Source: Hoskinsella mucinilytica
Lineage (GTDB): Bacteria; Bacillota_I; Bacilli_A; Erysipelotrichales; Erysipelotrichaceae
Length of the DNA stretch: 64,000 bases
Assembly (NCBI RefSeq): GCF_045223415.1
Contig: NZ_JBEQZJ010000001.1
Coordinates: 1-64,000 of the forward strand
Direction of reading: 5' to 3'
Positions 43,328 through 53,200 of the stretch are shown in pieces. The notes below the pieces were generated by a model that saw only the letters and a list, made by a program, of their open reading frames with translations, had not been told where the DNA came from and ran no database searches. Position numbers and translations under genes: made by a program. Within the stretch, counting starts at the first letter, position 1. Every line of letters begins with the position of its first letter.

Positions 43328-44699
43328 ATTATCTTATATAGAGAAAAAAGAGAAAAATCAGAATATCATTCGTTATGGTATTTTGGTTGGATTCATTTCT
43401 TTTTTACTCCATCTTACACTACAGACATTGACACGCAGTGTCTTAACAACAAGTTTTCCACAATACATGATGCCAAGTTATTTTTCAACGATAAGCCTAT
43501 ACATCTTGATCGCATTCATTATGTATATCGTTTATATGATTCGCTACTATGATTTTCTTACTTTTGCGGAGATATCAGCAAATAAGTGGTATACTTTGGC
43601 AATCAACGGATACGATCCATTGAAGATGACATTGACAAAGTTATTGCTTCGATTAAAGGAAATTATAATCTATTACTCCATAGGATACGTTGTCACGATC
43701 CTTCTAACAATGCTGATGCAATATCCATTTATTGTGAATTATCTCATATCGCTCTATATCGTGGGCTTAGTGGATATCATCTTTGTTTCCGTAGTTACAA
43801 TGGTTTGCTCATTGTTTATCACTGAGCAACGTGATGCAAGAATCGTTATCATTTTAAGCGCAGTTATCATTTGGCTATTGCGTTTAAACAGTGGATTTTA
43901 TCATTTAATTAGTAATCCGGTGAACATACAGAACATTACCCATCTGTTTGATTACTTTGGTCATTCTAATTATCTACTGTACTTTTTGATTGTTGTTATC
44001 ATATGTCTGATCACCCTAATCATCCGTGCCAGAAAAATCTCACAGTATACAAATTTCCCCTTTTATGAAAAAGACATGGATCTGGATGATGGAGAACGTA
44101 TTGTAATACCGAAACAAGATAGCTATGAAGATGTTGTAAATCAGTTTATAAAAAGCCAGCATCATAAGGGATTAGATCAGCTGGTACTCATTGCCTTTAC
44201 GGCTGCCATTATCATAAGTATCGTGATTAATTTGTTTATGCTATTTGTTTCCTCAGCCTCACCTGAGAAAAAATCAGAGTTGTTTGGACAAATTGCTTAT
44301 GTCATGGAAAATGATGATTTAAAACCGGATATCAATTGCAATGACTTGGTGTTTTTTAGAGCTATTGAACGTACAGATGAGATCAAGGTAGAGGATATCA
44401 TACTTTATAGTTTCAATGGTGAAACTCATACAGGCTATGTGTTGGATATCGATAAAAAAATGCAACGTTTAACTGTGGATACACAAAAGACAAAGTCAGC
44501 GGATGGTATCTTGATTCGCAGAGAAGATGTTTATGGTATCTATTCTGCTAGAAACCCATGGTTGGGAGTTCTGTTGCTATTTGGTAATACATTAATAGGA
44601 CGGTTTTTATTCCTCCTTGTACCTGCTGTTCTATTGTATTATTATAAACCTTTAAAAAGTTATTTAAGTCGTAGAAGGATGAGTAAATATCATGGATGA
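43296..44699 (+). CDS. ABC-2-like membrane protein with C-terminal pseudo-signal-peptidase (SipW-like) domain
   Basis: 467 residues. Six helices (about residues 25-245) resemble an ABC-2 permease half, followed by a cytosolic loop, a seventh helix (about 292-315), an exported domain (about 333-430) and a last helix. The exported domain follows the S26 signal-peptidase pattern: 'LKPDINCNDLVFF', 'IKVEDIILYSFNG', 'GYVLDID' and 'REDVYGIYSARNPWLGVLLLFG' match SipW-like 'MEP..GDLVFV', 'KVGDIITY', 'RIVEID' and 'ENVVGKV..IPYLGYLLLF'. The catalytic Ser of SGSMEP is Asp341 here, so peptidase activity is unlikely. Overlap with the pseudo-ATPase gene implies one complex. A terminator follows, so the unit ends here. 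Confidence 0.72.
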   Translation: MSKVEKKTNHRLSYIEKKEKNQNIIRYGILVGFISFLLHLTLQTLTRSVLTTSFPQYMMPSYFSTISLYILIAFIMYIVYMIRYYDFLTFAEISANKWYTLAINGYDPLKMTLTKLLLRLKEIIIYYSIGYVVTILLTMLMQYPFIVNYLISLYIVGLVDIIFVSVVTMVCSLFITEQRDARIVIILSAVIIWLLRLNSGFYHLISNPVNIQNITHLFDYFGHSNYLLYFLIVVIICLITLIIRARKISQYTNFPFYEKDMDLDDGERIVIPKQDSYEDVVNQFIKSQHHKGLDQLVLIAFTAAIIISIVINLFMLFVSSASPEKKSELFGQIAYVMENDDLKPDINCNDLVFFRAIERTDEIKVEDIILYSFNGETHTGYVLDIDKKMQRLTVDTQKTKSADGILIRREDVYGIYSARNPWLGVLLLFGNTLIGRFLFLLVPAVLLYYYKPLKSYLSRRRMSKYHG

Positions 44700-44701
44700 A
44701 G

Positions 44702-44724
44702 AAAAGGCGAAAAAGCCTTTTTTT
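44702..44724 (+). terminator. Terminator of the riboswitch operon
   Basis: AAAGGC pairs with GCCTTT around a six-base loop, followed by a run of T, starting at the stop codon of the membrane protein. Confidence 0.75.
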
Positions 44725-44757
44725 CTTAGGAAATTCGCAGTTTGAAATAAATTACAG

Positions 44758-44772
44758 AAATTTGTGAAAATT
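44758..44772 (+). promoter_or_regulatory. Candidate CodY box upstream of the liv promoter
   Basis: AAATTTGTGAAAATT matches the CodY consensus AATTTTCWGAAAATT at 13 of 15 positions by eye. A second, weaker copy starts ten bases later because TTTGTGAAAA is tandemly repeated (44761-44780). CodY responds to branched-chain amino acids, the expected cargo of the operon. No codY gene is in the window. Confidence 0.4.
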
Positions 44773-44796
44773 TGTGAAAAAAGTTGCAGAAAATAC

Positions 44797-44824
44797 TTGC
44801 AAAAGAGGGATAATGCGCTATAAT
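44797..44824 (+). promoter_or_regulatory. Predicted liv operon promoter
   Basis: TTGCAA at 44797-44802 and a perfect TATAAT at 44819-44824, spacer 16, about 70 bases before livJ. Confidence 0.7.
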
Positions 44825-44892
44825 AATGTTAATCAATTTCACAATATTGATTATTTTGAGGAAAATAAAGGTAGAAAAGGAGAGCTAATACT

Positions 44893-46080
44893 ATGGGAAA
44901 TTTTAAGAAATATGTAGCAATGGCGGCATGCGCAGCGATGGCGTTTACCATGACCGCTTGCGGTAGTGATTCATCTGGTGGAGATTCAGGAAATGCAAAT
45001 GGTAATGAGGTTAAGATCGGACTTAATTTTGAAATTACCGGACAAAATGCTACGTACGGGCAAACTGAGCTAAATGGTGTCAAACTTGCATTAAAACAGG
45101 CAAAAGAAAACAAAGATAACAAAATGACATACACAACAGTAGAGGGCGATAATAAATCTAATGCAGGTGAATCTACAACTGTAGGACAGAAAATGCTTTC
45201 CTCTGATGGTGTTCAAGCATTTATCGGACCTGCAACATCAGGAGCATCTGCAGCTATTTATGATTTAGCAACTGATAGTAAAGTATTTGTTATTTCACCA
45301 TCAGCAACTCAGACAGGTGTTACAACAAAGAAAAACGGAGATGTATATGATTATGTTTATCGTGTATGTTTCGAAGATGCATATCAAGGAGCTGCAATGG
45401 CTGCCTATACAAAAGACACATTAGGAAAAACAAAAGCGGCAATCTTAAGTGATAGTACAAGTGATTATGCGAAAGGATTAGAGGCAGCATTTGAAAAGAA
45501 ATTTCAAGAAAAAGGTGGAGAAATCGTATCTAAAAGCAACTATGTATCAGGAGATACTGATTTCAATGCTTCTTTGACAAAAATCAAAAATTCTGGTGCT
45601 GATGTTCTATACATTCCAGGTTATTATAATGAAGTAGGTTCTATTATCAGACAAGCTCGTGAAATGGGTATTGATGTTCCTATCGTTGGTGGAGATGGTT
45701 TTGATTCATCTGACCTTTCTAAATTAGCAGGAAACAAAGAATACTTAAATGATGTTTATTTTACAACAGCATATACAACAGTCGGAGCATCTGATGAGTT
45801 GAAAGCATTTATCGAAGCATATAAAGCAGAATATAATGAAGATCCAAGCATGTTCTCAGCACTTGCTTATGATTCTACAAACTTATTAATTCAAGCATAT
45901 GAAGAAGCAGGAACTACAGATGCTGAAGCTGTAAAGGCTGCAATGGACAAGATCAGCTTTAAAGGTGTAACTGGATCATTTACTTTTGATGAAACTCATA
46001 CTCCTAAGAAAACGGCATTGGTTGTAAAACTAATTGATGGTGAACAGAAAGAAGCTGTAGAGGTTGATCCAAACAAATAA
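44893..46080 (+). CDS. livJ: Branched-chain amino acid ABC transporter substrate-binding lipoprotein
   Basis: 395 residues. A signal peptide ends in the lipobox MTAC, so Cys23 is lipidated and the protein is tethered to the outer face of the membrane. A Ser/Gly/Asn linker precedes a type I periplasmic-binding fold (Peripla_BP_6) with 'IGLNFEITGQNATYGQTELNG', 'AFIGPATSGASAA' and 'DYAKGLEAAF'. It captures leucine, isoleucine, valine or related amino acids for LivHMGF. AAAAGGAG upstream of the start. A hairpin separates it from livH, which usually allows extra binding protein. Confidence 0.93.
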   Translation: MGNFKKYVAMAACAAMAFTMTACGSDSSGGDSGNANGNEVKIGLNFEITGQNATYGQTELNGVKLALKQAKENKDNKMTYTTVEGDNKSNAGESTTVGQKMLSSDGVQAFIGPATSGASAAIYDLATDSKVFVISPSATQTGVTTKKNGDVYDYVYRVCFEDAYQGAAMAAYTKDTLGKTKAAILSDSTSDYAKGLEAAFEKKFQEKGGEIVSKSNYVSGDTDFNASLTKIKNSGADVLYIPGYYNEVGSIIRQAREMGIDVPIVGGDGFDSSDLSKLAGNKEYLNDVYFTTAYTTVGASDELKAFIEAYKAEYNEDPSMFSALAYDSTNLLIQAYEEAGTTDAEAVKAAMDKISFKGVTGSFTFDETHTPKKTALVVKLIDGEQKEAVEVDPNK

Positions 46081-46113
46081 GTTAGACAATTGAATGAAAA
46101 GCATGTAAAATAA

Positions 46114-46141
46114 ATAGGGGAAAGAGCCTTCTTTCTCCTAT
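46114..46141 (+). terminator. Intra-operon hairpin between livJ and livH
   Basis: ATAGGGGAAAGA and TCTTTCTCCTAT form a 12-base stem with one G-U pair and a four-base loop. The T run is poor (CTTTATGTTT), so it may attenuate or stabilise the 3' end of livJ mRNA rather than end transcription. Confidence 0.55.
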
Positions 46142-46186
46142 CTTTATGTTTAAACATTAATTTTTTTCAAATGAAGGGGTGAAGTT

Positions 46187-47065
46187 ATGACTGAGTTTTT
46201 ACAACAATTGGTTAATGGGCTATCGATTGGTAGTATATATGCTTTGATTGCCTTAGGCTATACTATGGTTTACGGAATCATCAAATTAATCAATTTTGCA
46301 CATGGGGATATTTATATGTTAGGAGCATTTATCGGCTTCAGTGCAATTACTTATTTCCATCTTGGCTTTTTTACAGCATTGATCTTAGCGATGGTTTTAT
46401 GCGCTGTGATTGGTGTGATCATTGAACGTATTGCTTATAAGCCTTTGCGTAATGCAACAAGAATTGCGGCATTGATTACGGCAATTGGTGTTAGTTATAT
46501 TCTAGAGTACGGAACACAAAAGATCATGGGACCGAATGCGAAACCATTTCCTGCGACTTTGGGAAATGAAGTTATCACGTTATTTGGTATCCAGATTAAG
46601 ATGCAGCAAATCTACATATTGGTTATTACCATCGTATTGATGATTTTGTTACAGTTTATCGTAAGAAAAACAAAAATGGGACGTAGCATGCGAGCAGTTT
46701 CCGTAGATGCAGATGCAGCGAGACTCATGGGCATTGATGTTGATGCAACTATTTCAACAACCTTTGCGATTGGTAGTGCATTGGCTGGTGCTGCAGGTGT
46801 TCTGGTTGGATTATATTATAATTCCATCAATCCTTTGATGGGAATGATTCCGGGTATCAAAGCGTTTGTAGCTGCAGTATTCGGTGGTATCGGTATTATA
46901 CCGGGCGCAATGTTTGGTGGATTCTTTATTGGTATCGTGGAATCATTGGTGACTGCTTATGGAAGTTCATTGTACAAAGATGCAGTTGTGTATGCTATCT
47001 TGATTTTGATATTAGTCATCAAACCAGCAGGTTTGCTTGGTAAAAATGTGAAAGAGAAGGTGTAG
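46187..47065 (+). CDS. livH: Branched-chain amino acid ABC transporter permease LivH
   Basis: 292 residues, about eight membrane helices. 'GLSIGSIYALIALGYTMVYGIIKLINFAHGD', read in parts, is the classic LivH N-terminus, and the EAA-like coupling region lies around 'MRAVSVDADAARLMGID'. Forms the membrane channel with LivM. Located 107 bases after livJ and four bases before livM. Confidence 0.95.
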   Translation: MTEFLQQLVNGLSIGSIYALIALGYTMVYGIIKLINFAHGDIYMLGAFIGFSAITYFHLGFFTALILAMVLCAVIGVIIERIAYKPLRNATRIAALITAIGVSYILEYGTQKIMGPNAKPFPATLGNEVITLFGIQIKMQQIYILVITIVLMILLQFIVRKTKMGRSMRAVSVDADAARLMGIDVDATISTTFAIGSALAGAAGVLVGLYYNSINPLMGMIPGIKAFVAAVFGGIGIIPGAMFGGFFIGIVESLVTAYGSSLYKDAVVYAILILILVIKPAGLLGKNVKEKV

Positions 47066-47069
47066 GCTT

Positions 47070-48029
47070 ATGAAATATATCTTTTCAAAATTAAACATTG
47101 CCTGGATCGTATTTACGGCTGTTATTTTAAGTATTTTAACATTCCTTGTAACCGGAAATGTTATCAATGCATATTATCAAAGTACCTTATATACGATTGG
47201 AATTAATATCATTTTAGCGATTTCTTTGAATTTGATCATCGGAGTAACCGGACAGTTCTCTTTGGGACATGCAGGTTTTATGTGTATCGGTGCTTATGCT
47301 GCAGCAATCATTACGATCGATAATCCAACACTTCCCGGATTTTTGATCGGAGTTGTTATTGGCTCAATCATCAGTTCGCTTGTTGCATTGGTAGTAGCTA
47401 TCCCAACTTTGCGTTTAAAGGGAGATTATTTAGCAATCGCAACTCTTGGGTTTTCTGAAATTGTACGTATTGTTGTACAGAATATGGAAATTACAAATGG
47501 TGCTGCCGGATTATTCGGTATTCCTAAGCTTACGACATGGGGATTGTTGATCGTTTGCATCGTTGTATCCATTTTGATCGTTATGAATTTTTCTAGAAGT
47601 GCTCCTGGACGTGCCTGCATTTCCATTCGAGAAGATGAAATTGCAAGTGAAGCTATGGGAATCAATACAACAAAATATAAAACAATTGCATTTATCATCG
47701 GGGCAATACTTGCAAGTCTTGCAGGTGCTTTATATGCATGTAACTTCTATGTTGTGAAACCGGACTTATTTACTTGGGCAAAATCTGTAGATATTTTGAT
47801 TATCGTCGTATTTGGTGGAATGGGAAGCTTTACCGGTTCTATCATATCAGCCATTGCCTTAGGTTTTATTAATATGTATTTACAGCAATTTACCGATATC
47901 CGTATGATTATTTACGGTGTCGCTTTGGTAGCAATCATGGTATTTAGACCAAAAGGATTGCTGGGAACCAAGGAATTTACTTTATCTGGACTCTTTCAAA
48001 GATTTTCAAAGAAAAAGGAGGTAAAGTAA
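47070..48029 (+). CDS. livM: Branched-chain amino acid ABC transporter permease LivM
   Basis: 319 residues, eight to ten helices. 'LNLIIGVTGQFSLGHAGFMCIGAYAAA', read in parts, is the family signature, and 'SIREDEIASEAMGINTTKYK' is the loop that contacts the ATPases. Second half of the channel with LivH. The next gene begins after one base, with AAAGGAGG inside its own 3' end. Confidence 0.95.
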   Translation: MKYIFSKLNIAWIVFTAVILSILTFLVTGNVINAYYQSTLYTIGINIILAISLNLIIGVTGQFSLGHAGFMCIGAYAAAIITIDNPTLPGFLIGVVIGSIISSLVALVVAIPTLRLKGDYLAIATLGFSEIVRIVVQNMEITNGAAGLFGIPKLTTWGLLIVCIVVSILIVMNFSRSAPGRACISIREDEIASEAMGINTTKYKTIAFIIGAILASLAGALYACNFYVVKPDLFTWAKSVDILIIVVFGGMGSFTGSIISAIALGFINMYLQQFTDIRMIIYGVALVAIMVFRPKGLLGTKEFTLSGLFQRFSKKKEVK

Positions 48030-48030
48030 G

Positions 48031-48807
48031 ATGAGCTTATTGAAAGTAAAGGGGTTAACGAAGAATTTCGGTGGACTTTGTGCAGTATCCAATATCAATA
48101 TGGAAATCAATCCTCAAGAACTGATTGGTCTTATCGGACCAAATGGTGCAGGAAAAACAACCCTTTTTAATTTATTAACAGGTGTCTATGAACCAAGTGA
48201 AGGCACCATTGAATTAAATGTGGATGGAGAAATGATGAGTATTGGCGGTAAAAAGCCATATCATATTACACGTCTTGGACTTGCTCGTACCTTTCAGAAT
48301 ATTCGATTATTTAAAGATATGACCGCATTGGAAAATGTAAAGGTCGCAATGCATAAAAATGTAAAATATGGAACTTTACAAGCTATATTGCGTACTCCGA
48401 ATTTCTATAAAGAAGAAGAGCGTATCGATTATGAAGCCAAAGAGTTATTGAAAGTTGTAAATCTATATGAGAAAAAAGATGAATTATCTAAAAATCTTCC
48501 TTATGGAGAACAGCGTCGTTTAGAAATCGCCAGAGCATTGGCGACTCATCCAAAACTTCTGTTTTTAGATGAGCCTGCGGCAGGTATGAATCCACAGGAA
48601 ACAAAAGAATTAACGGATTTGATTCATCAGATCAAAGAAGATTTCCATATTACGATCGTATTGATCGAACATGATATGTCATTGGTTATGAAAATCTGTG
48701 AACGTATTTATGTACTTGATTATGGTAAATGTATCGCCAATGGTGTTCCTCAAGAAATTCAGAAAAATGAACGAGTGATCAAGGCATATTTAGGGGAGGA
48801 TATTTAA
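48031..48807 (+). CDS. livG: Branched-chain amino acid ABC transporter ATPase LivG
   Basis: 258 residues. Walker A 'GPNGAGKTT', Q-loop 'FQNIRLF', signature 'LPYGEQRRLEIARAL' (the LivG variant), Walker B 'LLFLDEPAAGMNP' and H-loop 'LIEHDMS' are intact. Drives uptake with LivF. One base separates it from each neighbour. Confidence 0.95.
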   Translation: MSLLKVKGLTKNFGGLCAVSNINMEINPQELIGLIGPNGAGKTTLFNLLTGVYEPSEGTIELNVDGEMMSIGGKKPYHITRLGLARTFQNIRLFKDMTALENVKVAMHKNVKYGTLQAILRTPNFYKEEERIDYEAKELLKVVNLYEKKDELSKNLPYGEQRRLEIARALATHPKLLFLDEPAAGMNPQETKELTDLIHQIKEDFHITIVLIEHDMSLVMKICERIYVLDYGKCIANGVPQEIQKNERVIKAYLGEDI

Positions 48808-48808
48808 T

Positions 48809-49513
48809 ATGTTAGAAGTAAAAAATTTAAATGTCCACTATGGTGTCATTCACGCATTAAAAGACGTATCCTTAACTGTAAAGGAAGAGGAAATTGTTTC
48901 CTTGATTGGCGCAAATGGTGCAGGAAAGACGACACTACTTCAATCCATTAGTGGGTTGCTGAAAAAGACAAGTGGTGATATCATGTTCTTAGGAAAGTCA
49001 CTGAATAAAACGAGTGCAAAAGCTATTGTAAAAGAAGGAATCACTCAGGTTCCGGAAGGAAGACATATTTTTCCCGGAATGAGCGTATATGAAAATCTGA
49101 TTATGGGAGCTTATCTTCGTAAGGATAAAGATGGTATAAAAGCTGACCTAGAGGATATCTATCGTAGATTTCCGATTCTTGAGAAACGTATGAATCAGGA
49201 TGCAAGTACCTTATCCGGTGGTGAGCAACAGATGCTTGCAATGGGTAGAGCTTTGATGGCTCGTCCAAAGATTCTTTTATTGGATGAACCAAGTATGGGG
49301 CTTGCGCCTATTCTGGTAAAGGAGATTTTCAATATCATTCAGGATATCAATGATAAAGGAACTACAGTATTATTGGTAGAACAAAATGCACGTATGGCAC
49401 TTTCTATCGCAACACGTGCTTATGTCATGGAAACCGGAAAAATAGTGATGAGTGGTACCGGAAAAGAGCTTGCGGAAAGCGAAGAAATTCAGAAGGCGTA
49501 CTTAGGAGGATAA
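48809..49513 (+). CDS. livF: Branched-chain amino acid ABC transporter ATPase LivF
   Basis: 234 residues. Walker A 'GANGAGKTT', signature 'LSGGEQQMLAMGRAL', Walker B 'ILLLDEPSMGLAP' and the LivF-typical 'LVEQNA' in place of the H-loop are present. Pairs with LivG. The CBS-ACT gene follows after four bases. Confidence 0.95.
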   Translation: MLEVKNLNVHYGVIHALKDVSLTVKEEEIVSLIGANGAGKTTLLQSISGLLKKTSGDIMFLGKSLNKTSAKAIVKEGITQVPEGRHIFPGMSVYENLIMGAYLRKDKDGIKADLEDIYRRFPILEKRMNQDASTLSGGEQQMLAMGRALMARPKILLLDEPSMGLAPILVKEIFNIIQDINDKGTTVLLVEQNARMALSIATRAYVMETGKIVMSGTGKELAESEEIQKAYLGG

Positions 49514-49517
49514 AACC

Positions 49518-50165
49518 ATGTATGTAAGAAACAGAATGACGAAAAATCCTATTTGTATTGGTGTAAACAATAAGATTAGTGAAGTCGTCGATATCATGAA
49601 TGAAAAAAAACTACACCGTATTCCCGTTGTAAACGGAAAGAAACTTGTCGGTTTGGTAACAGAAGGCATGATTTCCAAAAATGGTGCTACCAAGGCAACT
49701 AGCCTTAGCATTTATGAATTGAATTATTTATTAAGTAAAACAACAGTGGATGCTATCATGATCCGTAATGTGATCACAGTTCACGAGAATGCATTTTTGG
49801 AAGATGCCGCATTGTTAATGTACAAACATGATATCGGATGTCTTCCTGTAGTAAATGATGATAATGATGTCGTTGGAATTTTAACAAGCAATGATGTATT
49901 AAGTTCTTTCTTAGATATTCTTGGATATCGAGAAAAAGGAAGCAGAGTATGCATTGAAGTCAAAGATGAATTAGGAACCATCGGTAATCTTTCTGAAATC
50001 TTTGTGAGAAATGATTGTAATATCACGCATTTAGGTGTTTATTCTCAGCATAATGGTTTTGCGGATATGATCATTCGTATCGATACGTTCCAAACAGATG
50101 CTTTGGAACGTGATCTTGAGGCCAATGGATATAAGGTATTAAGTATTACAAAAAATCCAAATTAA
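49518..50165 (+). CDS. CBS-pair and ACT domain protein (AcuB-like)
   Basis: 215 residues, cytosolic. Two CBS motifs span about 1-60 ('NRMTKNPICIGVNNKISEVV') and 75-135 ('MIRNVITVHENAFLEDAALLM'), and an ACT domain follows ('GSRVCIEVKDELGTIGNLSEIF'). CBS pairs bind adenine nucleotides and ACT domains bind amino acids, so the protein could sense energy and branched-chain amino acid levels and act on the transporter it is co-transcribed with. AGGAGG ribosome-binding site within livF's end. Same order (liv genes then CBS-ACT) is seen in other Bacillota from general knowledge. Confidence 0.85.
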   Translation: MYVRNRMTKNPICIGVNNKISEVVDIMNEKKLHRIPVVNGKKLVGLVTEGMISKNGATKATSLSIYELNYLLSKTTVDAIMIRNVITVHENAFLEDAALLMYKHDIGCLPVVNDDNDVVGILTSNDVLSSFLDILGYREKGSRVCIEVKDELGTIGNLSEIFVRNDCNITHLGVYSQHNGFADMIIRIDTFQTDALERDLEANGYKVLSITKNPN

Positions 50166-50168
50166 ATT

Positions 50169-50208
50169 AAAAAAACGTGTTTACTTTTCAAAAATAAACA
50201 CGTTTTTA
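50169..50208. terminator. Bidirectional terminator, liv operon / giant GGDEF-EAL gene
   Basis: AAAAACGTGTTTA and TAAACACGTTTTT form a perfect 13-base stem around an 11-base loop, between two convergent stop codons. Confidence 0.9.
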
Positions 50209-53200
50209 TTATTTTCTGGTCGCATGATAGTTGTGTGAGAAATCAAAAGCGCTGGCTGGAACGGGTCTACTGTAATAATAACCTTGAATATACGTACAAC
50301 CCAACTCTTTTAAAATTTCCATTTGTTCTTTTGTTTCTACACCCTCAGCTACATTGTAAATATCCAGTTTCTTACATAAACCAATGATACTTTCTAAGAT
50401 CATACGTGAATTGTCATTTCCAACAAGGTAATCGATCAATCCCTTATCGAATTTCAAGGTATGGAATACGATATCAGATAAGATGGCAATGTTGCTGTAT
50501 TTTGTCCCGAAATCATCTAATGCCAAATGATAACCTGCTGACTTGATACTTTTACACATTGTGATGATCGTGTTTCGTTCTATTTCTCCCATGTTTTCCG
50601 TGATTTCAATTTCAATGAGATCATGTTCTAACCCAAGGGGATCGATAATTTCATTCATATGTTGAACCAATTGATTACTTAATAAGGTAACTCTGGAGAA
50701 ATTTAAGGAAATCGGAATCAACGTGATTCCTTTTTTCTTCCACTGTACCAATAATTGACAAACTTGTTCAAAGATAAAGAAATCGAGATAATGAACAAGC
50801 CCCATTCGTTCTAAAAGTGGTATGAATTTTGTTGGACTTACCAAGCCGTGGGTATCATCTTGATAACGTATCAATGCTTCTGCTCCTATAACGAGATCAT
50901 TGTTACTGTCTACTTTCTGTTGTAGATACATAACGAATTTGCCGTTTTCTAAGGCAACTCGTAGTCCTTTCATAGTATCATTTAACCTATTCTTATAATC
51001 ATCTTGTGGAGAAGTATTATAATAGATTTGTTTATCTAAAAAGCGTTGTTCCTCTGCATTACGTATGAGATTATCTAATGAAATTTGTTTCTCTGCCCAT
51101 GAAGATCCGACTGCAGCATAAGGAAAGCTGAGAATACTTTGTTTGAAGCCAGATACTTTCTTTTGGAATGCTTCATAAGAGATGTTTTCCATAATGATAA
51201 GAAATTCATCACTTGATATGCGATATATATGATGCTCTTGAAAGCTTTCTTTTAATTTATTTGCTAATGTACAGACAAGATGATCTCCTTGATTCATACC
51301 ATAGGTGTTATTAAAGCTTTTCAATCCATTGATATCGATAGATAAAACACCCAATGATATTAGAATATCTTCTTTGATATTCTTTTGATATTGACGAAAG
51401 CTATCTCGATTTAAAACACCGGTTAATGAATCGTACTGAAGGATCGTTGCTTTCGTATTTTGTAAAGAAAGTTTCATAAGCTCTAACGCTAAAACATTGC
51501 CTAAGATCTGAAATAACGATAGCTGTTCTATATGTTGTGTAGCGTTTTCCATACAGAGAAGGCCTATTTGCACGTCATGGTCTAGTAAGGACATAGCAGT
51601 AAAACTTGTAAGTGGGTCTTTAAAGTTATGATTCGTTGGTCTTATCATAAAGAGATCATGTGAACTTGTCCATGTATGAGCATTGCTATGTGTTTGTTTC
51701 TTCAAATAATCTAAATGAAGTAACTCACGATGAGGCTTGAAGGCTGTCTTTTGTTGAGCAACAACTTCATAGAAGGTTTGATCATCAAGTAAGCTGGAAA
51801 GATAAACACGATCAGCCTCATAATAGGTTTGAATTTCTTTTAAAGCTTGTAAAATGCCTTGATTTCCAAAGGAAGAAGCAATGCTTAATAATACAGTATC
51901 TAGCCCTCTTTCTTCTTTTTTTAGATGCAAAGGTTGGATGGAGGCATCTTGATAAATAATGCTTTGGTTTGTCTTTGAATATTTTGCTTGCTGTAATGCG
52001 GATTTTGCTTTCTCATACAAGTCAAGATAAGTATGAGGTTGTTCTTCCATAGAAATACCACAATAAATATGGAATTCGTAGTTGGTATCTAACTGTAAGG
52101 AACTACAAATGAAACGTCTGATTTCTTCTGCTTTTTGTTGAAGATTTTCAAAATCAAAATTACCGTAAAGGAATACCGCATATTCATCTGCATATAAGCG
52201 ACCTATAAAGGCATCTTTTGAAAATGCAATCAATAAGTGAGCCGCAAGCTCTTTTTGTAAAAGATCGATTTGATGATGATGTAATAATTCCATTTCCTTC
52301 ATGGATGCGACTTGAAATAACATTAAGGCACATGGCGTTTTTGTAGAAGGATGGCTTAATGCTGCTTGGCACATTTGTTCGAATGTACGTTTATCATAGA
52401 GGTGTGTGATTGGATCTTTCACGACTTTATTCTCAATCAGTTGTTCCATTCTTTTATTATCTTCCATATCCTGAAGGATACCGATCAAATAAAGGTCACT
52501 GCCTTTGGCATCTATCATCAATTTGCTAATGGCACGGCACCAATACAATTTGCCATTTACATCTTTACGGCGAAAATCACAGGTTAAGAATGTTTCCTTT
52601 CTATAAAATGCTTCTAAAATAGCTTTTCTATTCATGACCTTATCAAATCTTAGAATATCTTCTTTACTAGCAATAAATTGTGTATGTAGCTCTAATAACT
52701 CATCATAAGTAATATGCTTTTGGATGGGAACTTGATTTCCTTTGATAGAAACTACATGATTTTTTGTGAGATTACATTGAAAACTGGCAATTTGATCTTT
52801 GTTTTGTGCCAATTGATATTGGAGCTCTTGTAGATATTGTTTTTGAATATGTTTTTCTCTAGTGACATCTTCACCTACTGCTACAGCAATACTTGGCAAA
52901 CCGTTTTGATCATACAACATTTGATATTTGATTCTTTCCCAATGCCAGCTGTTATCATCTTGACCTTTGATTAAAATATCACGTTGAATGTTAGGGATGC
53001 CTTCTTTTAGTTTTTGATATAATTCTTTGATCGTTTCTACACTGGATGAGTGAACCCATCCTTGATCGATCAAGGATTGAGGAATATCATGGACGATAAA
53101 ATCTTGTAAAGTGTTTTTATGATAACTGCTTAATTTTAAACTGCTTTCTTTGATGTTGTATTCCCAAACATTGATATGCATTTGATTTAAAGCGGTGCGA

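Noticed and set aside
44893..46080. livJ as part of the c-di-GMP riboswitch unit
   Set aside because: A terminator at 44702-44724 and a separate consensus promoter at 44797-44824 lie between them.
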